Source: Fragilaria crotonensis (taxonomy: Eukaryota > Bacillariophyta > Fragilariophyceae > Fragilariales > Fragilariaceae). Taken from it: a stretch of 64,000 nt of DNA. Every line of letters begins with the position of its first letter. Within the stretch, counting starts at the first letter, position 1. The translations under genes were made by a program, and so were the position numbers. Shown here in pieces: positions 1 through 11,905 of the stretch. The stretch covers positions 1-64,000 of the forward strand of contig JAKSYS010000060.1 in NCBI GenBank assembly GCA_022925895.1, in the 5' to 3' direction. The notes below the pieces were generated by a model. It was not told the DNA's origin. It saw only the letters and a list, made by a program, of their open reading frames with translations, and made no database searches.

Positions 1-3
1 ACT

Positions 4-471
4 TGTTGAGATGTTCCAGATCTCTGCAACAGTACTTACACTTCTGGTGCAGTACCACGGTATTCCTACCAGCTAGTAGTTTGACAACACTATAAACCCT
101 TGTTTGTTTTTTCTTCTGCAATGTTGTGACTACTTTAGATTACTCCTATCAATCCTCCCAGACCTCTTGGTCTTACCAAATTGATCTTGCTTCTTGGAAG
201 TAACCTTCTTAGCCTTGTTCTTCACTTCAATCCATGCATTTTCATTAATTATATTTCTCGCACCGTTGATTCCTTTCTTTCGATCGTACCAGTTAATCTT
301 GCATGTTGGACCTCATCCGTAGGAATTCGTATTCCATTTACGAATCCCGAATAAATATTCTTGAACGAATCTTCCAGATTTCGCACGACTGTCGGTCGTG
401 CGTACTGCACTGTCATAGCAGTCCCGTTTCCACTGCTACTGTCGCTTGTCAGTAAACGCTTATCCTCGACA
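4..471 (-). repeat. 3' LTR of the Copia element
   Basis: On the minus strand this LTR begins TGTCGAGGATAAG and ends CATCTCAACA, the usual TG...CA termini. It matches 5603-6073 almost base for base; the differences seen are a GC insertion, a TT/CC change, a C/T change, one T of a run and an A/T change. The RNase H reading frame runs on into this LTR to about position 249. Confidence 0.93.
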
Positions 472-3400
472 TCCTCCCTCCAACATTCAAGATTCCCATT
501 CCTGATTCTCGCTGCATGCTTCGTGTGCAATTTCTCGGGGCAGTTCTTATTCAGTATGTCCGCCGAGTTCTCTTCCGATCGTACGAACTGAACCTTTAAA
601 TAACCAGCTTCTTCAAGTTCTCGAATAAAGTGTGCTCTGACGTCAATATGCTTCGTCCTTGCTCCGACGTGTTGATTCTTCACTAAATAAATCGCTCCCA
701 GATTGTCTTCATAAACACGCCCAACCAATTTCTCTTCCTTCGGGTATCTCATGACTTCGTCCAATAACATCATAATAAACTTGTTCTCACACGCCCTTCG
801 CCAGGCTTATGTACTCAGCCTCCGTACTTGACAACGTAACCACATGTTGAGTTTTCGACTCCCAGTTCACCAACGTACCACCAAGTGTATGTAGCCCGGA
901 CGAAATGCTCTTGCGGTCATCAATGTTCTTCGCGTAATCCGAATCGACAAATGATATGGGCCTCAATTCCTTCGGTTTCCTGTACGTTAGACCTTCATAG
1001 TACCTCGCCTTGATATGTCCCACTAAACGCTCTAGTGCTTTCCAGTGCTCGTCACCTGGATTAGACAAATGTTGCGCCAACTCGTGCAGGATTTGCCAAA
1101 TCAGGTGCCAGCTTGGTCATCAGATACATAATCTTGCCAACAATCGAACGGTACTCAGTCATTCTCACAGGTTCTCCCTTGTTCTTGCTTAGGAATTTGT
1201 TTGGATATCCCGGGGTCTCAGCTTCCTTGATACTTCTTCCCACACTTGTCTCAAATGACTCAACAATTTCGTCCTCCAATTTTGTCATACTTGCAACAAC
1301 GTAGCTCTCACCGTTATCGTCAGTTTTCCAGTCGTACCATACTCCAAGATGCTTCTTCAAACGTCCCAAGTCAGAGATATTGAACCGTTTCTTAAGTTCC
1401 GACTTAAACTTCTCAATCGTCTCTTTCTTACCAGCAAGTAAAACGTCATCCACGTGCACCACTGCCATCAGAGTCACTTCGCCCACTGTATTCTTCCAGT
1501 AATAAAGGCACGGATCAACCAGACTCTGTATCATCTTCATGACTTGCGTCAAATATCTGAATAATGTCTTCATGAATAGGCGCGGAACGTCAACTCCTCC
1601 ATACATAGGTCTTGTCAGCTTGATACAAAACTTCCTCCGTTCGTCTTCGGTAATAAATCCAAGTTCAACCATTCCTTCTGGCCATTCAGCAAATACTTCT
1701 CTGTCCGCTTCAAGTTCCGCATTTAGAAATGCTGCTTCGATGTCAATCATTTCCATGATCCAACCTTCACCCTGCCGGTACACTGCAACTGCAATCGTAG
1801 TTCGTACTGTTGTGTCTGTTGCAACCGGCGAGAAAACTCAGTGTAATCCACTCCTGGGATCATGACGTAGCCCTTAAGTACGATCCGACTCTTGTATCGC
1901 AGTGACCCATCTTGTTCCTCCTTGATCTTGAATATCCATTTCACGGGTATAGGCACGTCCTTTCAGCATCTCTCTGGGAAACTTCTTCCAGGCATCACGT
2001 GACAGAAAATTGTTGATTTCACAATAGCTGACGGTTTCCACTTAACTCCGTTCTTCCCATCCATCGCCTTACGAAACGTTTTCGGCTCTCCAGGATCCGA
2101 TGATAAAGTCGCATTAAATGCAACTTGGTCCGTTCTACTTCGTGTTCGTACTCCAACTTCGTCGTCCTCGATTCTGATTGGTTCATCAATTCCAAGTCTC
2201 TTCATTTCGTTCTCCAGTCTCGTTACGCTTCGTTGCGGCCTCTCGGTTTGATCAATTTCGTCAACTTTGTCGTTCGTTTCGTTCTCCGCCATTTCTGGAG
2301 CATTTTCTCTCTGAGGAAGCTCAGGTAAGTCCTCCTCTTCCACACGCTCGTCGCTGTCATCAGTCTGGACCGAACGCGAGTCGTCGCTGTCGCTTTCGTC
2401 TTCAATAGCGGCAGCATCGTCGGTTTTTCGAACTTGGTCGTCGCGGTCGTCATCGCTTCGTTCGTCGATTTCTCCATCGATTCTCGGTCGTTCGTCGTCG
2501 TTGAAAGTCGTATCCGCGTGTATCCTCCCTGCTTCAGACAATGGTGGACTCAAAGAACGTTGAACGACGGCGAGTTCCTCTTCATATTCGGGGATCAAGT
2601 GAATTTCCTCGCTTGCGACCTCCTCTTCATGCTCAATTGGGGCCTCCTCCTCCAAAATCAACTCAGGGTCGAAGACCTGAGTCAGGGTCAGTCTGATATC
2701 GTTGGCAGCGCGTCACGTCTGCCCAAACATGCACATCTCGTGTTTCCACGACCTTGCTTGTTACTGGATTGTACATACGGTACACATCCCTGGCGTGGTT
2801 TCACCATAGCCAATCATCACCATGGGAACTCTTCTCTTGAACTTCCCTTCATGGTGGCCCTGTTTGTTACATAGCCAACCCTCCCAAACTGGATCAAATG
2901 AGGGTAAATGTTGCTCTTTTCACCATAGAAGAGCTCATCCGGAGTACTGTACTGCGTGTATTTGTAGCACATTACCCAGTAGTGCAGCGGTCTTTGTCGC
3001 TTCCGCCCACAACTTCGCTTGCATCTCTTTGTCCATGCTGCGGCAATCATCATAGCCAACGCACGCTTCGCGTCTCTCAAAACATCCGTTCCACGACACC
3101 GTTATGTTGTGGTGTATGAGGGGCAGTGTACTCCAACTGTATCCCGTACTCTCCTTCGCAAATCTTACGTAGCTCGGACATATGTTCACCGGCATTGTCG
3201 CACCGAAGGTACTTCACAGGCTTTCCAGCCGCCTTCAACTTGTCCAATAAGTCCTTCAGGAATTTTGTTATGACGTTTTTCCTGGCACCGTAGAAATCCC
3301 AGGACTTTCGTTTTGTCATCCACAAACTTGAACCAGTAGCGTGACCCCATGACTGTTTCGAATAAGGGCCACTTGTGTCCATGTAAAGTCGTTCTCCCGG

Positions 3401-4436
3401 TTTGTCCGCTGTCACCTTAGTAGTTTTGTTTGTTCTCTTTGGTCGCCTTCGCTCGTGCACATCCGTCGCAAACGGACATTTTCCTGTCGCAATAATTTCG
3501 AGCGCCTTCAGCGTTTCCCGCACCACTCTCTCTGTTGCGTGACCGAATTTTTGATGAGCTTCATTGATGTCCATGTACTGTTTTCGCTCTTTCTTCTCCA
3601 TTTCTTCGTCTTTTTCAGCAATTTCTTCGACGTTAAACGCCTTTCGTTCTCCTTTGATACGAGATGCAATCAGATACGCCATTCCGTCCGAACCCGTTTT
3701 GAATTCCAGCATCTCCCGCGACTCATTAAAAATCTTTGATCCTTCTTTCCAGCCACAAACTCATTTCCTTTCTCTGTAAGTCGGCCAACACTGATCAAAT
3801 TCTTCGCAAAACCTGGGACAACCATCACATCTTCCAACTTCAGCTTCTTTCCTGAGCTTTTCTGTTCCAGGGTCAAATCTCCAATTGCAATTGCTTTCAT
3901 GGTTTCATTGTTTCCAACTCTGACATGCTCACCTTCAGTTGCTGTCTTCAAGTTAGTCATCATCTTGGTGTTAATGGAGACATGGGTTGTTGCTCCAGAG
4001 TCAACAAGCCAACTTTCATGCCCACTCTCAGTGACAGGAGACATGAATTTCCTTGAATTAGTAGCAAAACTTGCTCGTCCACATCCACTCTGCGCCTTGA
4101 CTCGATTTATCCATCCGGTACTCAGATTCCTCTCGCTCCTCGTTAATAAACTCAGTGTTCTCGACCTTTTCTGCAGCTTCAGACTCTCCTGTCTTGCTTT
4201 CCTCATAATGAGTTCCGTCTTCCTTGTGATCAATGACTTCCTCTCAGCGGGCTCCTGCGCCTTGCTTTCTTCATACTCAGATTGTCTTCTGCGACATCTT
4301 CAATTTTCTCTTCAACTTCGTCTTCGTCATCTTCGTCGTCACTCGTTTCGCACATATCAGCCCAACTCATAGTACTTGGCTTCTTCTTCTCCTTCGAACT
4401 TTCACCTTGGCTTGCTCGTCGCCTCTCGGTTTCCAC
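249..4436 (-). pseudogene. pol: Copia pol, broken into several frames
   Basis: Pol domains follow in order on the minus strand but in different frames. An acidic/lysine-rich linker is at about 4436-4230. A protease with the canonical D-S-G (WLVDSGATTHVS) is near 3980-4010. The integrase core, with LYMDTSGPY, LRCDNAGEH and PQHNGVVERMF giving D, D and E, is in 3712-3077. A long acidic linker lies at 2661-1963. RT covers 1956-1061, with KWIFKIK, DIEAAFLNA and the VHVDD active site. RNase H is in 1080-249, with STEAEY and EDNLGAIYL. At least five frame changes separate these blocks. Either the copy is defective or the consensus has indels; the near-identical LTRs argue against long decay. Confidence 0.88.
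472..481 (-). promoter_or_regulatory. Polypurine tract next to the 3' LTR
   Basis: On the minus strand GGAGGGAGGA directly abuts the LTR start, as expected for the plus-strand primer of an LTR retrotransposon. The same bases are translated as part of the C-terminus of the RNase H frame. Confidence 0.75.
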
Positions 4437-5542
4437 TTAAACTCTCGAATGTCCTTCAAGACTGCTCTCTTTGTATTGTTGTACTCAGCAATCTCCTGCA
4501 ATAACTCCATTGCAAACTTGTCCGTGTCAAAGTAGTAGTCCTTCGTAGACTCTACGTTCCTCTTGACGTCATCCTCCCGGCTCTCAGCTCCTCGGATTGT
4601 CATACCAACAAACATACCGGACTCTTCCTTCTTTGGACATTCCTTTGCGATGTGCCCAAAAGCTCCACAGTTATAACACTTGACCTTCAATTTTGCGTTT
4701 TCTCGTTCTCCGTTGTTGATGTTGTTGCTGTTCGTTCGGCATTCTCTTGCACGATGGCCTTGCTTTCCACACTTGTTGCACTTGCCCTTGAACGCACGCC
4801 AGCCTCCTTTTCCGCTTGATGTATTGAGCGCCAGGTGCTTGCCTTTCTCTTTCTCTCGTCCTTCTTGATTTTCGCGAGGCTTGCCGATTTTGAACGGCTC
4901 AACAAACATCTGATAATGGACCTGAATCTCCGAAATAAAGTCCTTGTGGGTGAAATCTTTCGACCCAATCTTGCCATTGAGCGACGCAATAACCGACTCG
5001 TACCTTCGTTTGGGCAATCGCGCCAAAATAGTCGCTTCCATCTGCTCGTCGCTGCGCCTTGTTCCATTTTCGCATTTTTCGACCTCCCGATTCAATCGCT
5101 CCATCTCCATGATCCAGAGGTGCGGATCGTCCAAATCTGACTTCATGTAACATTTCTCCAACTTGGTCGTTGCCTTCACCAAGTCCCTCGTCTTCTTCGA
5201 ATCGTAGCGGTCCTTCAACGCTTGATACATCGCGAACGCAGTTTCGTGAGATTCGATGATAGCGAACGCGTCCCCTCGACAGGACATAATCAGGAAATGT
5301 TTCGCCTCGTCGTCTTGGCGAATCAGCTCTTCCTCTTCGTCAGTTCGCTCGGCCTTTATCGCCAGGCTCGGCGACACGCGGTCCTCCAGGAGTGCGCGCT
5401 TGAAACCTTTCGTGGCGGCGAAGACCTCGGCTTTCATGAAAAATTCGCGGGGTTCCATTCCCCCTTTCGTAGTGTCCGTCCCACTGAAGGGAATCACTTT
5501 GATCGACTCCAGGGTTGCTCCAGCCTTCCTCGCTTCGCTCAT
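4367..5542 (-). CDS. gag: Gag polyprotein of the Copia element
   Basis: 391 residues, starting at an ATG (5542) about 60 bp inside the 5' LTR. The N-terminal half resembles the UBN2/Copia gag helical region (IPFSGTDTTKGG, YDSKKTRDLVKATTKLEKC). Two CCHC zinc knuckles follow near residues 255-305: CNKCGKQGHRARECR and CYNCGAFGHIAKECP. The C-terminus is basic. It packages the RNA and forms the virus-like particle in this family. The frame ends just before the protease region, and the next pol frame overlaps it by about 70 bp. Confidence 0.9.
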   Translation of the reverse strand: MSEARKAGATLESIKVIPFSGTDTTKGGMEPREFFMKAEVFAATKGFKRALLEDRVSPSLAIKAERTDEEEELIRQDDEAKHFLIMSCRGDAFAIIESHETAFAMYQALKDRYDSKKTRDLVKATTKLEKCYMKSDLDDPHLWIMEMERLNREVEKCENGTRRSDEQMEATILARLPKRRYESVIASLNGKIGSKDFTHKDFISEIQVHYQMFVEPFKIGKPRENQEGREKEKGKHLALNTSSGKGGWRAFKGKCNKCGKQGHRARECRTNSNNINNGERENAKLKVKCYNCGAFGHIAKECPKKEESGMFVGMTIRGAESREDDVKRNVESTKDYYFDTDKFAMELLQEIAEYNNTKRAVLKDIREFKWKPRGDEQAKVKVRRRRRSQVL

Positions 5543-5602
5543 CCTTGCGTAGTCGTCTCTCGTTGGACCTTAACTTCCCACAAACAATCGTTTTTAAAAA
5601 CG

Positions 5603-6073
5603 TGTTGAGATGTTCCAGATCTCTGCAACAGTACTTACACTTCTGGTGCGCAGTACCACGGTATTCCTACCAGCTAGTAGTTTGACAACACTATAAACCC
5701 TTGTTTGTTTTCCCTTCTGCAATGTTGTGACTACTTTAGATTACTCCTATCAATCCTCCCAGACCTCTTGGTCTTACCAAATTGATCTTGCTTCTTGGAA
5801 GTAACCTTCTTAGCCTTGTTCTTCACTTCAATCCATGTATTTTCATTAATTATATTTCTCGCACCGTTGATTCCTTTCTTTTCGATCGTACCAGTTAATC
5901 TTGCATGTTGGACCTCATCCGTAGGAATTCGTATTCCATTTACGAATCCCGAATAAATATTCTTGAACGAATCTTCCAGATTTCGCACGACTGTCGGTCG
6001 TGCGTACTGCACTGTCATAGCAGTCCCGTTTCCACTGCTACTGTCGCTTGTCAGTATACGCTTATCCTCGACA
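5603..6073 (-). repeat. 5' LTR of the Copia element
   Basis: Upstream LTR of the minus-strand element, about 99% identical to 4-471. It begins TGTCGAGG immediately after the 5S fragment and ends CTCAACA. The expected promoter for gag-pol lies here. The bases just inside, around 5583-5602, hold a T/A-rich stretch; no clear initiator-methionine tRNA primer site was recognised. Confidence 0.92.
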
Positions 6074-6149
6074 AGTACTAACCGGGCCCGACGATGCTTA
6101 ACTTCGCTGAGCAGACGGGAAGCGGTGCTGTCATCGTGGTATGGTCGTT
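6074..6149 (-). rRNA. 5S ribosomal RNA, 5' two thirds, cut by a Copia insertion
   Basis: Read on the minus strand this is the 5' part of a eukaryotic 5S rRNA: CGACCATACCAC near the start, then CGAAGTTAAGCATCGTCGGG and CCGGTTAGTACT. It stops after about 76 of the usual 118-120 nucleotides, exactly at the LTR boundary. The rest, which should begin TTGG and carry most of box C of the internal promoter, is displaced beyond the left window edge. The first base could be 6148-6150. The gene copy should be non-functional as it stands. Confidence 0.88.
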
Positions 6150-6207
6150 CCTGGTGATACAGGTTTAATCAAAATATATATATACTAACAATAACTTGAC
6201 ATTGTCA

Positions 6208-6277
6208 TTGGGTTTCGCCTCCTTTTGATGCTTTGATGCATTTTGGGTTTCGCCTCCGTTTCATGCTTTGATGCATT
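6208..6277 (+). repeat. 35-bp direct duplication upstream of the 5S fragment
   Basis: Two adjacent near-identical 35-bp copies starting TTGGGTTTCGCCTCC and ending TGATGCATTT, with two or three differences. The rest of 6150-6535 is AT-rich non-coding DNA with no recognisable gene. Confidence 0.8.
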
Positions 6278-6535
6278 TTACAAGTCGTCGCACTGTATCT
6301 TGAATGCTCCATATGCATATATATAAAATATGCATCAGTAAAGATGTAATCGTAACTAGTAACTAGTAGACAACCAGTGGGAGGCTACTTTCAACGCTCT
6401 CAACCCCTTCAATGCGATGCCCACCTTGTTCACGGACTCTAACTGTTATTTCCCTCAGCATCATGCGCCGATGACACGCTGGAAGTGAAAATAGGAACAT
6501 TGGCCTTGGTTCGAGTTCGGTAAGCTCCCTCAATT

Positions 6536-9500
6536 TCAGGCCAAAGTTGGGAGCAAACGGATATTCTCATAGCCTGTCCTACTCAGTGCAGGTGTGTCGT
6601 CGACGTCGTCCATCTGGCCCGCGTCGCCATGAGATTCAGGCGCCGACTCAGTGGGTGTACGAGTAATTCCCTCGGGTAGTGCACTCACTCGGCAACCGAT
6701 GAGCCAGGGCATTAGGGCAGACACAAAGATCAACCGCCAACAACCACCTGCCCTGCTTCCAAATTCTTTTCCATTCCGAATCTTCAGCATGTACATTGTT
6801 ACCAAGCGCTCCGCCCAAGGGTGCCGATGCGCTTCATGGACTAAAAGGTCGCGGTTGAATGCACTGCGTTTCCAGTATGTATAATAAGTTCGAGGGCTGG
6901 GCTGACCAATTGGTGGATGGAGATCAATTACAAACTTACCGTGGAAAAATGTCCGGATGAAAGCAGTGCACTTCCCCTGCTCCATCTGCGAGGACCCACT
7001 TATCAAGCCGGCCAAGGTAGAATAGTGTGATCAATAGAACTCGAAATGATCGACTGATCACATAACCAAGCTGAGCAAGAAGGGACGAGAAGACACGTTC
7101 AGCGACGAAATCATTCCTTCCACACTAGCGAGCAGGTGCACTTACTGAATTGCCCACATTCCACGCCTCGAATAAAAGCACAATGAAATTGTGGGTGGCT
7201 GGCTTGTTGCGGAGGAAACCTCTAGAAACGAAGGTGTAAATAAAACTCACGACGGCGATTCGCAAAAGCGTTGTTGAGATGACGACTTGAAAACGAAGGG
7301 GGAAATGGTTATTGGTAAACTCGCTTCTGGAGGACAAATGTCAACCTCGGTATGAAACCATGTTTGACTTACCTACAAAAACAGCAATAGCTGCCTCGGC
7401 GAAGGCTTTGGATTCGTCCCACAAGAGCAGGAAAACTATTGAACCAGAGACCATGCCTGTTGCGGCACCACTGAAAGCCGCACCCCAAAACGAGCTTCCA
7501 ACCAATAGAGTTGCAAAGAAAGGATTCATTTTGTTCAGGTACATGCTTCTCCGATCGTGCAAGCTCCCCAGCACCCCCGAACGGAATTTCAAAACAGTAA
7601 TGACATAGGATGGCAAGTAGCTCACTGCAATGAATGTCACCGAAAGTGCACCAGTCACCCCCGCAGTGACGAGACTAGCGACGACTCTGGACAAAGTTGT
7701 GAGGATATGATAGGTCATCGATGTGATCATAGTTGGTCGAGACAGCAGCACTCACTCCAGATTTCCGGCACTCCGCCGAAAGTGGTCTGCCAACGCAGAA
7801 AAGAAGGCATCATTGAACGCCACGGAAAAGGAGGCTTGACTCTCAATGGCCATGGTAATATTCGAACCAGTCACGTTAGATAAGTAATCACAAAGGCTGT
7901 CGGCAAAACTGTCATCGGTGCTGTCTTGCAAATAGAACGAAGTCATTGCAGGGAACGACATCATCTTTCCTAGAAAGCTCCGAACAGCGGCCTGTTTCGG
8001 CGTCTCTGTATGCGTCGAGTTGACGTCGTCAAAAACGTATCCAAAACAAGATTATTCATTTCCAGAAAAGAAGGATTAAGCTCGTGTTCAAACAACAAGA
8101 ACGAGCCGCTTTCGTTGAAGTATACTGACCGCGATAATTCCATATCCATCGGGCTATCTGATGATCCATCAAATAAACGCAACACAGCGATTATCACAAG
8201 AGAGAGGAGTGCAGCGAGCACCGCCCATTGAGCACAATTGCTTGCAACCAGACGGGCGCCAAAAAAGATTCCTTCCTTCGAAGCCAGCGCGGAGGTCCAG
8301 AACTGTCGCATCACCCAAGCAAACCCACCAACGACCTCTTTCTGCCTTGAAAGATTTGTATAACGGCCTAATGCAACTGCGGATGTCCTCATTATGGATT
8401 TGGTTACGTCGACGATTTCAGCATCGTGGGCATACTGATGGAGGCGAAGCGCATTATTTATCAGCGTTTTCACCTTGAATGATGCAGCCATTTTGGCATA
8501 TCGCTCAGATTTACCGGCACTGAAGAGCCACGATGCCATTAGTTTTGACTTCAATGTCTGCATTGTACCATCTGGCAATAGAATAGCAATTAGCTGGCCC
8601 TGATAAATGCAATTAATCAGATGAGCGGTTGAGAAAAAGACGCCTGTGGTGATGGGCAACTCACCAATTGAAGGAACAGCATCGATACGGCAAAGACAAA
8701 TGTCAGAAACTGCGCCCACTGGACAGCGTCGTTTGACTTTCGAGAAAGCATAGGTCCGACTTCCATGGTGGTGGCAAGGGCCATAATGGGAATAATGGAA
8801 GTCGTCAAAAGTAGCTTGAAGAACGTTGTCCATCTCCGTTTAGTGTTGTACGCGTGATTCCCAAGCGACGTCAGCAACACAATCGCTGTCCCGGACAGCA
8901 TCAGCTGAGCCAGAATGGCGAACCAATCCGTGAGCAACTTCAAAGTGGAACACCCAAAAGTCGACCCAGAACAACTGATGTATTTTGATGGTAGGAATAT
9001 GTTGTAGTAGCCAACGTAAAAGGTTACAATGGTTCCAACAAGTATGACCATGAAGGGGAGGCTATCGAAAGTGTCAGCATCGAGATCAATTTGAGGAAAG
9101 GTAAACCTTCGACTCAGGTCGTTCCCTTGTTGTTTGGAATTCGTCGCTCCTGACGCCTTAGCAAACAAAGACATGTCGTGGCGCCGAAACCTAGCCTGCA
9201 CGCTCGACTCGACATCCTCAAAATGTGTTGATAGCTTGGTTTCCCACTCAGGTTTGTAGCGATGAACATCAGATGTAAGTGCGTACTCAAAAGCCTCTGG
9301 AGTCAACACTATCGAACCTTCTAAAACATGATGAACATTTGCCCTTTCAATCATCTGCTCAAGAAGCTCGTCGTCAACATTTACCTCTCCGTAGGAAGAA
9401 AGGATAGTCTTCAGCAGGCTCGTCGTCAAGACTGGATATTCCTCCTCGCCGCTGTCCGCCTTCACGTCGTCAAGGATGATACGTAACACAGTCCCGAATA

Positions 9501-9840
9501 TGTCGCTATCGATGCCCGTAACGCCATCCTTAGTTTCTTGCGACGCTCTCACAAGATGCGGGATCGTCAAGAGGCCTACCATATGGCGCAGATCCATGAC
9601 AGGGTCGGGATCTATCCCTGGATTTCCAACCAGATCAACCAGTATGGCGCTTTCGATTCTTTCCATACCAATGTCTAGTCCTTGACGACTCAACAATAAA
9701 TCATGAATGTCTTCCGCCACAAGAGAGCCGTCAACGCGGTTTTCATCACAGGTTTGATGCAAACATGCGAGAAATTCAAGCTCTTTGACATCTCGGCAAG
9801 CCCCGACTGGACGTTCGAATGTCAGAGGCGCTTGAGACAT
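6536..9840 (-). CDS. Polytopic membrane protein, multi-exon, function unknown
   Basis: A gene of at least six exons. Exon 1 is 9840-8665 (ATG start), exon 2 is 8599-7756, exon 4 7686-7373, exon 5 7285-7132, last exon about 6985-6536. The introns 8600-8664, 7687-7755 and 7286-7372 have GT...AG ends and preserve phase; the last starts GTAAGT near 7131. A further GTAAGT-to-TTTTAG intron may lie in the last exon. The N-terminal about 290 residues are soluble; then come several hydrophobic helices (PFMVILVGTIVTFYVGYY, QLMLSGTAIVLLTSLG and others), more than eight in total, and a Thr/Pro/acidic tail. A one-base shift is needed at the T5 run 8031-8035 to join LVLDTF to DDVNSTHTETPK. I do not recognise the family. 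Confidence 0.72.
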
Positions 9841-11223
9841 CGTCTTGTCTATTGGATGCAGAAAGCACCTTTCATCTCTGATCGCTGCTATTTAAAGTTG
9901 TGACTTGGATATACCATTGTCAATACGGCCAACACAGAACTCGGCGCGAACAGGAAGATCCAAGAGAAATCTACTCTCTAGATCCCTTTCTTCCTATGAT
10001 AGCTACTACAATCGTATTGAACCCTCTCCCGCTGTGCGTGGTTTGGGTCTGCATGTCTGAAGTCTGACTGCGCAAAGCGCGCCGTTGTTGTTCCAAAAGT
10101 CCAAAACTGCACAGAGGCATTGCGTCGAAACAACGGTGCAGTGAGCAAGTAAAATCTTATGTACTCTGAGTATTGGGGAATGTTCGTGAGCGTTCAAACT
10201 AAAACATTGATGATGGAGGACCCCATCAACAAATAGCATGCCTTTCCAACCAATCTTGAACGCAGTATCAAACATCTTGTACTACTAGGGGATAAATATT
10301 CTTCAGCAATGTATTGCGTTTCCTTTCGGTGCTGATTGATCCAAGAAAAGGCATGACAGAGAATACACAATTCATTGATGTCAATTTAACTCTGAGGGTA
10401 TTACTACTAGCCAAGCATAAGCCACTCTGTCCCACACTTCCCATACCCAGCAATGCAATATTGATGGTGACTTACGTATGTGCTGCAGCTTGTAACAAAA
10501 CATAACTGGAACACTGAAGACTCACCATTGATCAGGCAAAAGAGAAATAGGTTTGCCCTTCGTTCTGGTGGCTTCAGCAATTCTGACAAAGATTGCCGAT
10601 TGTGGTGGAACAGCAATGGAATCATGCAGTGGTGGGCATAAACCGGCTTGATGTGTATTTAGTGAGAAAGAGCCCCAACAAGCTGGTTGCTTGCTTGTTG
10701 TTGCTTGCTGGTGTGAAATGCAGCCGAAAGCTTCACAGGAGACGTGTGGTACGCACATTTGTTAAATGGTCTCTTAAACAGGGGGTTTCATCATGTTCAG
10801 GATGCAATTCATATGATCATGGAAGCATACAGGCACAACTGCACTGTTTTGCAATACATTGACAAAATCATGGAAGATTGTCAAAATGCGGGACATCCAA
10901 ACCTTGTTTGATAGAAGTTTGCAATTGTTTATGTTGCTCATCAGTGGAGGCAGCATGGGTCATCCAATCTTTTCGACAAAGTTTGCAAGGGCACAAGTAA
11001 GGTTATCAATGAGTACTACTCCATAGGAGCTAGAGCTTTCATGTTGGAAAAGGACGAGACGAACATCGCGCTAGTGAAGTTCTCGGAGTACTGGGCAATT
11101 GGCACATGCCATATCCCAACAGTACCGTCTTGGCCCATCTCTTGCAGTAGTGTCGCTTGCATAGATTCTATACGCCCATGGTACTAGTACCGGACGGCGG
11201 ACGGGATGGTAAACGGTAATATC
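9841..11223. other. Intergenic DNA, no gene recognised
   Basis: Between the membrane-protein gene and the 34-bp TIR element. Short open frames occur on both strands but show no domain, no shared frame and no splice logic. The last 150 bases contain GTACTAGTACCGG-type words common in this window's spacers. Confidence 0.5.
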
Positions 11224-11257
11224 GGATCCGATTAACTGTCACCTATTTTTCGTCATC
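11224..11257 (+). repeat. Left 34-bp terminal inverted repeat
   Basis: Exact reverse complement of 14264-14297. The match stops abruptly on both sides. Confidence 0.9.
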
Positions 11258-11603
11258 TTGACATCATAGGAATCTTGCTCATCCGTCGAAAACAAAAATC
11301 AAAAATTTGTATGTGTAACATTCAAACCGGCATCAGCGGCAGCCAAATCGGCATTGTTCCCCATCCAACTCAATACATGTATGTGTAAGATTCAAACCGG
11401 TATATCTGTATATCGATACATTTATTTCGTGAGATTTTGCATTGCTGATCTGACATTCATTTCATTTCATTTTTGCCTGAAACACTACGATACCTCATTG
11501 TTATTGCTTCTGCTGTTGATCATCCTTTGTCGTGACCCACCAAACAAGCACCCTCCTCGTCGTTTCTGTACAATCGAAGGATCTGCCGCCTGTAGCATCC
11601 TCG

Positions 11604-11905
11604 GACGTGACAGCTTGCTTTCCCGATCGATCACGCTCTGCCATAACTGTGGAGTGGGTCGTCAAGGATTGCTTGTTTTTTCGTACGAACCGGCAGCACC
11701 CTTGGACGTGACAGCTTGCTTTCCCGATCGATCACGCTCTGCCATAACTGTGGAGTGGGTCGTCAGGGATTGCTTGTTTTTTCGTACGAACCGGCAGCAC
11801 CCTTGGACGTGACAGCTTGCTTTCCCAATCGATCACGCTCTGCCACAACTGTGGAGTGGGTTGCCAGGGATTGTTCGTTTTTCCGCCCGAACCGGTAGCA
11901 GCCTC
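11604..11905 (+). repeat. 101-bp tandem repeat, three copies
   Basis: Copies start at GACGTGACAGC at 11604, 11705 and 11806, an exact 101-bp period. Copies 1 and 2 are nearly identical; copy 3 has several changes (CCCAATCGAT for CCCGATCGAT, TTCCGCCCGAAC for TTCGTACGAAC). 101 is not a multiple of three, so the frame changes from copy to copy and coding use is unlikely. Confidence 0.9.

Larger units (their letters stand above)
1..6073 (-). mobile_element. Ty1/Copia LTR retrotransposon inserted in a 5S rRNA gene
   Basis: A complete LTR element on the minus strand: the two LTRs lie at 4-471 and 5603-6073. Order from its 5' end is LTR, gag with two zinc knuckles, then protease, integrase, reverse transcriptase and RNase H, which is the Copia order (integrase before RT). 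The LTRs differ by a handful of substitutions and two small indels, so the insertion is young, yet pol is split over several frames. The right flank reads AGTACT and the three bases visible on the left are ACT, which fits a 5-6 bp target duplication, though the left copy is cut by the window edge. The right flank is 5S rRNA. Confidence 0.93.
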
